Assembly: GCA_030602965.1 (NCBI GenBank)
Contig: JAUVYS010000101.1
Location: 1-5,314 of the forward strand
Source of the DNA: Candidatus Bathyarchaeota archaeon
GTDB taxonomy: Archaea; Thermoproteota; Bathyarchaeia; RBG-16-48-13; JAGMEO01
DNA: 5,314 nt
Direction: 5' to 3'
This document shows, one piece after another, positions 1 through 5,314 of this stretch; the first letter of the stretch is position 1; every line of letters starts with the position of its first letter. Below the pieces are notes generated by a model that was not told the origin of the DNA, made no database searches, and was given only the letters and a program-made list of their open reading frames with translations. Position numbers and translations under genes: made by a program.

Positions 1-647
1 CCTGTTAAATCTTTATCGTTAATAACACCAGCAGAGCTTGTTTTCACGACCCAGAAGACGTTCTCAACGGTTTCTGTGTCAAGTGGAATGTAGCTACCCC
101 ATCCACATACTAGGTCAGGACCATGAAAAAGTGCTTGAGTAACACCTGTAACGATATCTGAGACCTCTGAATCTCCTGAATTGACCACGTTTCCTACAAC
201 CCTATAGGCACTTCCACAATTTGAATCTGGGTCTTCTACTGCCGTTGCTTCTGTTCTCAAGCTTGAACCTACTGCTTCTAAAACAGAGTTTGGATTGTCT
301 GCCAAGTAAATACCGTAATAGTCACTATCGCCACAAACCCATAGTCCTTTTTCTCCCTCATTGAACCAACTTGCAATCGCAGATATTTCATCCTGAGTAA
401 AGTTTGCACCATAAACTGAACCTAATACGAGAACATCAACACCTGTCAGCGCACTTTCGGTAATTTCTGTAATATCATTGGCAATAGTATATCCTAGAGC
501 AGTTAAGTTTCCTTTCAATTCTGCTAATAGTTTATCTCCTTGACCTTGACCGATAGCGAAAGCAACCGTTGAATCCTGTGCATACGAAATGGGGCTTATT
601 GAAAACACTGAGATTAGTAGTAGAAATGTCATTGCCATTAAAACCAT
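1..647 (-). CDS. Secreted protein with DUF4350/GATase1-like fold, N-terminal part (runs off left edge)
   Basis: No stop codon is met before the window edge, so only the first 215 residues are visible. From ATG 647 the protein begins with a hydrophobic signal segment (residues 1-20) ending in a likely signal-peptidase site, SYA before QDS (residues 21-26). The mature part resembles the alpha/beta layout of DUF4350, GldG/IFT52 and other GATase1-like proteins: strand VAFAIG (29-34), a helix, strand VDVLVLGSVYG (70-80), then the characteristic 'FTQDEISAIASWFNEGEKGLWV' type helix-strand (83-104) and CGDSDYYG (105-112). In such families this domain binds ligands or partners and is often non-catalytic; no GATase triad can be assigned. 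Three cysteines (105, 144, 181) are present. It lies 119 bp downstream of the phosphoesterase on the same strand, but has its own TATA-like box and ribosome binding site. The true start may be an ACG at 665, which would add six residues including the basic HRK. Family placement is from memory; the exact function is unknown. Confidence 0.8.
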   Translation of the reverse strand, partial: MVLMAMTFLLLISVFSISPISYAQDSTVAFAIGQGQGDKLLAELKGNLTALGYTIANDITEITESALTGVDVLVLGSVYGANFTQDEISAIASWFNEGEKGLWVCGDSDYYGIYLADNPNSVLEAVGSSLRTEATAVEDPDSNCGSAYRVVGNVVNSGDSEVSDIVTGVTQALFHGPDLVCGWGSYIPLDTETVENVFWVVKTSSAGVINDKDLT

Positions 648-671
648 TTTTCTATGAGAGTTCGTTCTTGT

Positions 672-680
672 AACCTCCTT
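672..680 (-). promoter_or_regulatory. Strong Shine-Dalgarno motif of the left-hand gene
   Basis: Read on the minus strand this is AAGGAGGTT, a near-complete match to the archaeal anti-Shine-Dalgarno. It sits 25 nt before the first ATG (647), much too far for a usual initiation complex. It is 7 nt (measured from AGGAGGT) before an in-frame ACG at 665-663. No ATG, GTG or TTG lies between the two in this frame. The motif therefore argues either for ACG initiation or for a base error in the start codon. Confidence 0.7.
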
Positions 681-703
681 GAAAAAGATAATTGTTGCTT
701 TGA

Positions 704-711
704 ATATTTAT
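704..711 (-). promoter_or_regulatory. TATA-like box for the left-hand gene
   Basis: The minus strand reads ATAAATAT, preceded by an A-rich AACAAACG that could serve as a BRE. An archaeal start site about 25 nt downstream would fall near 682, just before the Shine-Dalgarno motif, giving a short leader. Placement is by eye; AT-rich DNA produces such matches by chance. Confidence 0.3.
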
Positions 712-766
712 CGTTTGTTCATGTTTTTGTATCAAAGTCTCTCGTGTGGTTTGTTCAAGCTCTGAT

Positions 767-2584
767 CTAAAATGGTAAGATTTCTTCCTTTTTTCTGATC
801 ATAGTGATAGCGATCACTGCTAAAACTACACCTAGGATTATGCCTTCAATGGGAAAACCAGGGATGCCTGCAATGGGTTCTTCTTCTGAACCTATGATTA
901 CGGTATAAGTTTCTGATGTTGCCTCAAGACCTGAAAAATCCCTAGCAACAATGTAAAACCTTAAAGATTTTGTTCCTGAAGGTTGAGATGGAACACGAAT
1001 AGAATACGAATCAGTATCAGAGTAGTCTACACTCTCACGATTTAACTGTTCTAGATCATCTATGAAATAAAATAAATCAACCGATTCTACACCACTAACC
1101 TCGTTTTCGATAGTAGCTTCTACAGTAAAACTCTTAGAATCTTCAACTTGAGACGGATATGATATGTCAACAATGTTAGGTGCTGAAGGATTGGAAGGGT
1201 ATATAGCTATTTCAACTGAAGAATCGGTAGGAACTGTACATTCTGCAATAATAAGCCACCCGTTTGACGAATTAACTGTTGAAATTGGAGTGGCATTGAA
1301 AATAAAATATTCATCATTAATTAACGGCTTTAACACTGCCTTCACCCTCAGATTTTCAAGGGGATGTGATAGTTCGTTTGTTATTTTTAATTTTAATCCC
1401 TTTTCTAAATCACGAATGTTAGCAGGTATCCTTTCAACATTTATACCTGGTAAAGGTTGAGAAAGTATTTCGTCATCATAACTGTAATCGGTCACCTCAT
1501 AATCTTCTATACTAATTATCCGATAGCCATTTAGATTTCCAGCCCAAACTAAACCTGACACTGAAGTTGTCATTATATATTTTGTACTTTCTATAATCCT
1601 AAAATCATCATTGTGTAAGTGACCATATAAAACTAGGTCAACTCCTTTTTGATTACAAATATCTATCAATTGTTCCGCTTCTTCTAAATAATAATCTGGT
1701 GAGGCATGATACCAAACAGGATAATGAAATGCTATCGCCTTCAATGAACTTGATTGGTATTCTGTCAATTCATTTTCTATCCATGCAATTTGGGTAGAAC
1801 CTAACGAAGCATTCCCCGTCAATGCCATTATAAAAAGAACTTCACCATATTCAAATGAATAATACAGTTCAGAAATATATTCATAATAATTTGTTGTTCC
1901 ACTTGAAACATCATGATTTCCTGCTAATGCATATACAGGTATCTGAAAATTTTTACAAATCTCTTCAAGATATTTATACGATGATTCAGAACCACTCTCT
2001 ACCAAGTCTCCTGTGAATATTACAAAAGCAGGATGAAAAAGATTTGTTTGAAGAATAGCCTGCTTGAACTTCTCAATTCCACTGGTAGCACCTGGGACGA
2101 TGTGGGAGTCGGACATATGAATAATCAAAAAGGATTCACGATATTCTTCAAGAACTTGCACTGCGTTATCCTCTGTAAGCGTTTGTATAACATCGTTTAC
2201 TGTGAATTTGATTTCAAGGTTATAGAGATCCTCTGCTGTTTCATCAGGTATTGATACTTCAAGTGACCATAACTCATTGTCTTGTTCATAATCAGCATTT
2301 TCTAAAACGAGTGAAGTTACCTTATATTGTGTGTATATTTTTGCTTCCCAATCACTTGCATCTTCTGCTGCTCTAATGGTTATTGTAAATGATCCGCTCT
2401 GCAGTTTTATAACGGGCTGCAATAATCTCGGGAAAATAATTTTGAATTGTTCATCGTTCGCATGTGCAGTATTGTAATTCATTCTCAGAAGACAATTGGA
2501 CTCATATAGTAACTGGAACGAAGTTATGATGGAAAAAAATACGATTACAACGAAAAATTTTTTGCCCTTATTCAAATCAGTCAC
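767..2584 (-). CDS. Secreted, membrane-anchored calcineurin-like metallophosphoesterase
   Basis: Complete 605-residue protein, GTG start at 2584 and TAG stop. Residues 1-24 form a signal peptide or N-terminal anchor (KGKK then FFVVIVFFSII). Residues about 45-148 look like a beta-sandwich domain. The metallophosphoesterase domain covers about 151-360 and keeps every metal-site motif: D159-x-H161, G192-D193, G222-N-H-D225, H287 in FHYP, and G321-H-L-H324. It should therefore be an active two-metal phosphoesterase; the substrate is not evident. After it come two probable Ig/Fn3-like segments (about 385-465 and 468-566), then an EEEP spacer, GIPGFPIEG (573-581), a transmembrane helix (about 578-596) and a basic RKK tail (597-599). 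This puts the catalytic domain outside the cell. It is divergently transcribed from the ABC importer. The start is not fully certain: the GTG lies inside a weak GAAGTGA motif, and TTG codon 4 (2575-2573) would be spaced 5 nt from it. The change would be only three residues. Confidence 0.93.
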   Translation of the reverse strand: MTDLNKGKKFFVVIVFFSIITSFQLLYESNCLLRMNYNTAHANDEQFKIIFPRLLQPVIKLQSGSFTITIRAAEDASDWEAKIYTQYKVTSLVLENADYEQDNELWSLEVSIPDETAEDLYNLEIKFTVNDVIQTLTEDNAVQVLEEYRESFLIIHMSDSHIVPGATSGIEKFKQAILQTNLFHPAFVIFTGDLVESGSESSYKYLEEICKNFQIPVYALAGNHDVSSGTTNYYEYISELYYSFEYGEVLFIMALTGNASLGSTQIAWIENELTEYQSSSLKAIAFHYPVWYHASPDYYLEEAEQLIDICNQKGVDLVLYGHLHNDDFRIIESTKYIMTTSVSGLVWAGNLNGYRIISIEDYEVTDYSYDDEILSQPLPGINVERIPANIRDLEKGLKLKITNELSHPLENLRVKAVLKPLINDEYFIFNATPISTVNSSNGWLIIAECTVPTDSSVEIAIYPSNPSAPNIVDISYPSQVEDSKSFTVEATIENEVSGVESVDLFYFIDDLEQLNRESVDYSDTDSYSIRVPSQPSGTKSLRFYIVARDFSGLEATSETYTVIIGSEEEPIAGIPGFPIEGIILGVVLAVIAITMIRKKEEILPF

Positions 2585-2611
2585 TTCGTATTTGAAATCA
2601 ACTAAGTATTC

Positions 2612-2629
2612 TTTTTTAAATCTATAAAA
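2612..2629 (-). promoter_or_regulatory. TATA-like element for the phosphoesterase
   Basis: The minus strand reads TTTTATAGATTTAAAAAA. TTTAAAAAA (2620-2612) or the upstream TTTTATAG could serve as the TATA box. A start site 25 nt downstream would fall between about 2592 and 2601, leaving a leader of 8-17 nt before GTG 2584. This fits the short leaders common in archaea. It is a by-eye prediction. Confidence 0.3.
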
Positions 2630-2756
2630 CTACCGACAAATAATAAGGGCAGTCATAATATCTATCTTTCATCCATAAATTGATTAAGTATTGACATTTA
2701 ATCTTACGAATACGTTGTGTTAAAGATCAGATTTACATCAAAAAGTTAAGAATAGA

Positions 2757-2768
2757 TTTAATAAATAA
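2757..2768 (+). promoter_or_regulatory. TATA-like element for the ABC importer operon
   Basis: TTTAATAAATAA lies about 33-44 nt before the ATG of the solute-binding protein, preceded by the purine-rich AAGAATAGA that could act as a BRE. A start site about 25 nt downstream would fall near 2785-2788, immediately before the AGGAG ribosome binding site. The geometry is sensible, but the surrounding DNA is AT-rich. Confidence 0.3.
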
Positions 2769-2788
2769 ATTAGTTTTAATAGTATATT

Positions 2789-2793
2789 AGGAG
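2789..2793 (+). promoter_or_regulatory. Ribosome binding site of the solute-binding protein
   Basis: AGGAG ends 7 nt before ATG 2801, which is ideal spacing. It fixes this start codon with confidence and shows that this genome uses Shine-Dalgarno-led initiation with a canonical ATG for at least this gene. Confidence 0.75.
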
Positions 2794-2800
2794 TAAAAAA

Positions 2801-4201
2801 ATGTCAAAATTTAGTAGTGGAACAAAACTAATCATTGCAGTAGCTATCATTGGCATTGTGGTTATAGCTATGGTTTTCTGGCCGAATGGAGGTGGAGAAC
2901 CAGTTACAGGAATAACTCTTAAGATTATAACAAGACATGACACGGCGATCTGGACACGCTTTGAACCACAGTTCTTGGAGACGGATTATGCTAAAGATCA
3001 TAATATTGTAAATCTTGATTGGGTTTCGCCTAGTCCGGGTTTATGGGAAGCGGTTATCGGCGTTGGTGGAGTTGATGTAGCATGGGGTGGTGGTCCAACC
3101 TTGTTTGACACATTAATAGAGAGTGAATTGCTTGATCCTTTGACTGGAAGTGAAGTTCTTGGTTTTGTGTCACAAATCAATGACTCTATTGGCGGAGCGC
3201 CTATGAAGAGAAGGGATGAAAACGAAAATATTTTATGGGTGGCAGCGGCAATCTCAACGTTCGGTTTTACTGTAAACCATGCTTTTCTAGATGATTATGA
3301 ATTGCCAACACCCCGGCAATGGACTGACTTAGCGAATAGAACATATGGATCATTGTTACCTAAAGAAACTGTATCTATGGGAAATGCTCCTGACACTACT
3401 TCGAACACTCGAATCTATGAAATCATCATACAAGCTTTTGATTGGGATGAGGCTTGGAGTATTTTAACTAGGATGGCTGCCAATGCAAAAATGTACTCTG
3501 GATCAGGCATATCAGTTGACGTCCAAGGTGCTGTTGAAATGGGAGAAGTCGGCATCTCCATGTCCATTGACTTTTATGGGTATACCTCGACTTTAAGGAA
3601 TCCAGACTGCGAATATATAATACCCGCAGGACAATCGATAATAAATGGAGATCCGATAGCTCTAGTAAAAGGATCCGCTAATAAAGAGGCTGCAGAAGCT
3701 TTTATCGCATGGGTGTTGACTCCAGAAGGGCAGTCTCAATGGTTTCACGAAAACACAAACAGAATGCCTGTCAACGATGAAGCTTTTGAAACCGTGTTAG
3801 GTCAAAGCAGACCAGATCTAGAGGCATTATATCTACTTACAATCAGTAACATTGGAATTGTGTTCGATGATGACTTAGCTCTTTCCTACACTGATTCTCT
3901 CATGCTATACTTCCAATCTGTCTTGACTGATGTGCACGAGGAATTGCAGGAAGCTTGGAGTGCGTTGATCGATGCTGTAGAAACTGGTACAATTACCGAG
4001 ACTAGATTCCAAGAATTAGCATTACAGCTTGGTAAACCTGTACAATGGACTGAAAACGGTGATAATCTTGTCTTCTCAGTGGAGTATGCTCAATCAATAA
4101 ACACGCAGATGAGAACAGACCTTGCTTTTGCAAACCAGATGGCGGCAATATGGCGGCAAGCAGCTCGACTTCAATATCAAGAAGTTACTGACGCTGTTTA
4201 A
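2801..4201 (+). CDS. ABC transporter extracellular solute-binding protein, N-terminally membrane-anchored
   Basis: Complete 466-residue protein, ATG start with AGGAG 7 nt upstream, TAA stop. A hydrophobic helix at 9-27 (LIIAVAIIGIVVIAMVF) follows K/S-rich residues. There is no lipobox cysteine (the only cysteine is C270), so it is probably held by an uncleaved N-terminal helix with the binding domain outside. The fold is the type II periplasmic-binding-protein family of Fe3+, 2-aminoethylphosphonate, thiamine and related importers. Support includes strand TLKIITRHD (39-47), VDVAWGGGPTLFDTL (91-105), the hinge crossing ILWVAAAISTFGFTVN (144-159), NAPDTTSNTRIYEII (195-209), and the C-lobe signature DPIALVKGSANKEAAEAFIAWVLTPEGQSQWF (284-315). 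About 130 further, mostly helical residues follow (337-466), longer than usual for Fe3+-type binding proteins. It captures the ligand and hands it to the permease encoded 55 bp downstream. The ligand cannot be assigned. Confidence 0.92.
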   Translation: MSKFSSGTKLIIAVAIIGIVVIAMVFWPNGGGEPVTGITLKIITRHDTAIWTRFEPQFLETDYAKDHNIVNLDWVSPSPGLWEAVIGVGGVDVAWGGGPTLFDTLIESELLDPLTGSEVLGFVSQINDSIGGAPMKRRDENENILWVAAAISTFGFTVNHAFLDDYELPTPRQWTDLANRTYGSLLPKETVSMGNAPDTTSNTRIYEIIIQAFDWDEAWSILTRMAANAKMYSGSGISVDVQGAVEMGEVGISMSIDFYGYTSTLRNPDCEYIIPAGQSIINGDPIALVKGSANKEAAEAFIAWVLTPEGQSQWFHENTNRMPVNDEAFETVLGQSRPDLEALYLLTISNIGIVFDDDLALSYTDSLMLYFQSVLTDVHEELQEAWSALIDAVETGTITETRFQELALQLGKPVQWTENGDNLVFSVEYAQSINTQMRTDLAFANQMAAIWRQAARLQYQEVTDAV

Positions 4202-4223
4202 TACTGAAGTCTCTGAAAAACAT

Positions 4224-4239
4224 CCTTTTCCCTTTTTTT
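4224..4239 (+). terminator. Pyrimidine/T-rich tract after the binding-protein gene, possible partial terminator
   Basis: CCTTTTCCC followed by seven T residues lies 23-38 nt after the binding-protein stop, with no hairpin before it. Archaeal RNA polymerase can terminate on such T-tracts without a hairpin. Here it may lower transcription into the permease, matching the usual excess of binding protein over permease. The tract runs into the palindrome TTTTATAAAA (4236-4245), which also resembles a TATA box. Readthrough versus termination cannot be judged from sequence. Confidence 0.3.
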
Positions 4240-4253
4240 ATAAAATAAATTAA

Positions 4254-4260
4254 AAGGTGA
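4254..4260 (+). promoter_or_regulatory. AAGGTGA Shine-Dalgarno-like motif at the permease start
   Basis: AAGGTGA matches the 3' part of the AGGAGGTGA consensus. It overlaps the only upstream in-frame GTG (4257-4259), so it cannot serve that codon. The next in-frame near-cognate codon at good spacing is CTG 4269 (8 nt). The first ATG is 101 nt away at 4362. The motif makes the permease start ambiguous. Confidence 0.35.
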
Positions 4261-5314
4261 AAAATTCACTGGCGCTTCAAAATCCATTTAAAAGCCTCTT
4301 CCAGTCAGATACATTTAGTTTAGAAGCTCTGAAAAAGAACTTACGCAAAATTAGAAGAGAAATGGACCCACTCTCTTGGGTTCAACTCATCTCTGTTTTG
4401 ATTGTATTTTTATTTTTCATGGTTTTTCCGTTAATGACAATCATAACTAGAGCCTTTACTCTCAATGGTGCTCCATCTTTTTTCTGGTTTAATCTAATAT
4501 TCTCTGATCCCTTCTACTTCGGATTAAAATTTACAGGAATAGAAAGTTTTCCTTTCTTCTCATTAGACATCCATTCAACTGGACAAATATTAACTCAAGT
4601 AGGCGAAACTCTATACGTTCAAGGCATAGATTATGGTATAATATTAAACTCCTTAATTGTAGCCACGTACACAACGATAATCTCAACAGTAGTAGGCACA
4701 GTTCTAGCTTTCATCATGGCTAGATACGAATTTACTGGAAAAAGCATATTCAGAACAATCTTACTTGTGCCTCTAATATCCTCACCATTTGTAGGAGCCA
4801 TAGGCATTCAACGAATGATTGGTGAAAATGGCATAATTAACAAACTTCTTCACGACATTCTTCACATATTGCCAACGAAAATAGTGCTGGATGGTTTTGC
4901 GGCTTTAATTTTCATTCAGGTATTAAACTTCTATTCGATAGTCTACTTGAACGCATACTCCTCCTTTGTTAGCATAGACCCATCCCTTGAAGAACAGGGC
5001 GAAAACCTAGGCGCAAAAGGTTTCAACCTTTTCAGAACAATAACATTTCCTTTAGCTCTTCCAGGAGTCTGGGCAGGAGCAATCCTAACCTTCATACTAA
5101 GTATTGAAGACCTCGGAACACCAGTAGTCTTCAAGGCAAGCCAAGCGGCTAAGACCATGACATTTGAGATCTTCAAGAGAATATTTTCTCCAACCGGAGA
5201 AATCGACCCAATCGCTCCCGCATTGAGCGTAATTCTACTGGTAGTCGCAATTTTAGGATTCATCTCAATTCGAAGATACGTTGTTCTAAGGAAATACGCG
5301 ATTGTAAGTAAAGG
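4257..5314 (+). CDS. ABC importer permease, Fe3+/2-aminoethylphosphonate-type (partial, runs off right edge)
   Basis: Open to the window end; 352 codons are visible if read from GTG 4257. Residue numbers use that start. The reading frame is closed by TAA at 4251. An amphipathic, basic cytoplasmic stretch (1-35) precedes TM1 (about 41-64). A roughly 60-residue outer loop follows, then TM2 (128-153), TM3 (165-185), TM4 (213-238), the cytoplasmic EAA loop, TM5 (271-290) and TM6 (319-338). The EAA loop reads EEQGENLGAKGF...TFPLALPG (245-270), with conserved G252 and LPG; this is where the ATPase docks. DLGTPVVF (285-292) resembles the DFGTP motif of FbpB/AfuB-like permeases. The closing RRYVVLRKYAIVSKG resembles the linker between the two halves of fused permeases, so a second six-helix half probably follows. 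It lies 55 bp after the binding protein on the same strand and so forms an operon with it. The start could instead be ATG 4362 (residue 36), leaving TM1 intact. The substrate is unknown. Confidence 0.88.
   Translation, partial: MKNSLALQNPFKSLFQSDTFSLEALKKNLRKIRREMDPLSWVQLISVLIVFLFFMVFPLMTIITRAFTLNGAPSFFWFNLIFSDPFYFGLKFTGIESFPFFSLDIHSTGQILTQVGETLYVQGIDYGIILNSLIVATYTTIISTVVGTVLAFIMARYEFTGKSIFRTILLVPLISSPFVGAIGIQRMIGENGIINKLLHDILHILPTKIVLDGFAALIFIQVLNFYSIVYLNAYSSFVSIDPSLEEQGENLGAKGFNLFRTITFPLALPGVWAGAILTFILSIEDLGTPVVFKASQAAKTMTFEIFKRIFSPTGEIDPIAPALSVILLVVAILGFISIRRYVVLRKYAIVSK

Larger units (their letters stand above)
2585..2800. promoter_or_regulatory. Divergent intergenic control region
   Basis: This AT-rich 216-bp gap separates the starts of two divergent genes, so it must hold both promoters, and any shared regulator would bind here. 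TATA-like elements for each direction are listed separately. An 8-bp direct repeat TAAGTATT occurs at 2603-2610 and 2685-2692. A weak inverted repeat, ATCTT/AAGAT, flanks 17 bp at 2701-2727. Neither is strong enough to call an operator. No small ORF or RNA gene is evident. Confidence 0.55.

Noticed and set aside
681..766. Possible terminator between the phosphoesterase and the left-hand gene
   Set aside because: No T-tract or hairpin is visible on the minus strand in this gap, so no terminator is called; readthrough is possible.
1164..1460. 98-codon plus-strand open frame
   Set aside because: It lies wholly antisense to the well-supported phosphoesterase, has no ribosome binding site and its translation resembles no protein family.
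2033..2254. 73-codon plus-strand open frame
   Set aside because: Antisense to the phosphoesterase catalytic domain, which has all motifs in the other frame; cysteine-rich low-quality translation.
2691..2696. TTGACA resembling a bacterial -35 box
   Set aside because: No TATAAT-like -10 box follows at 16-18 bp, and the genes look archaeal, where sigma-type promoters are not used.
2701..2727. Inverted repeat ATCTT...AAGAT in the divergent region
   Set aside because: The arms are only 5 bp with a 17-bp gap and do not extend; expected by chance in AT-rich DNA.
2998..3180. 60-codon minus-strand open frame
   Set aside because: Antisense shadow of the solute-binding protein; Ser/Thr/Pro-rich translation typical of a shadow frame.
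4943..5263. 106-codon minus-strand open frame
   Set aside because: Antisense to the permease EAA loop and TM5-TM6, whose motifs are clear on the plus strand; no ribosome binding site.
1..5314. tRNA, rRNA, CRISPR array, insertion sequence or attachment site
   Set aside because: No cloverleaf-like segment, spaced repeat series, transposase frame or terminal inverted repeats were seen; the non-coding gaps are all shorter than 220 bp.

Overview
This window looks archaeal. The long reverse-strand protein is built like an archaeal surface protein: secretion signal, extracytoplasmic domains, then a C-terminal membrane anchor with a short GIPGFPIEG-type lead-in and a basic RKK tail. Shine-Dalgarno motifs resembling AGGAGGTGA and AT-rich TATA-like boxes close to the starts fit archaea too. 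From memory of similar C-terminal anchors I lean towards an Asgard or Bathyarchaeia-like lineage. That placement is inference, since there is no rRNA or other marker gene here.

Layout. Two genes lie on the minus strand on the left. The first (1-647) runs off the left edge and encodes the N-terminal 215 residues of a secreted protein with a DUF4350/GATase1-like fold. The second (767-2584) is a complete 605-residue secreted, membrane-anchored calcineurin-like metallophosphoesterase with all metal-binding motifs intact. A 216-bp AT-rich divergent promoter region (2585-2800) separates it from a plus-strand ABC importer operon. That operon has a membrane-anchored extracellular solute-binding protein (2801-4201) and a permease of the Fe3+/2-aminoethylphosphonate/thiamine-type family (4257 onward), which is cut by the right edge. 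The ATPase and probably the second half of the permease should lie just beyond the window.

How the genes may work together. The phosphoesterase and the solute-binding protein both act on the outer face of the membrane and share a divergent control region. A plausible but unproven reading is a scavenging module: the surface phosphoesterase cleaves a phosphorylated compound and the importer takes up a product. The transporter substrate cannot be read from the sequence.

The most unusual local signal is at the translation starts. The left-hand gene has an excellent AGGAGGT motif, but no ATG, GTG or TTG at the right distance; the codon there is an in-frame ACG. The permease start is also ambiguous. 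No tRNA, rRNA, CRISPR array, insertion sequence or other mobile element was seen.
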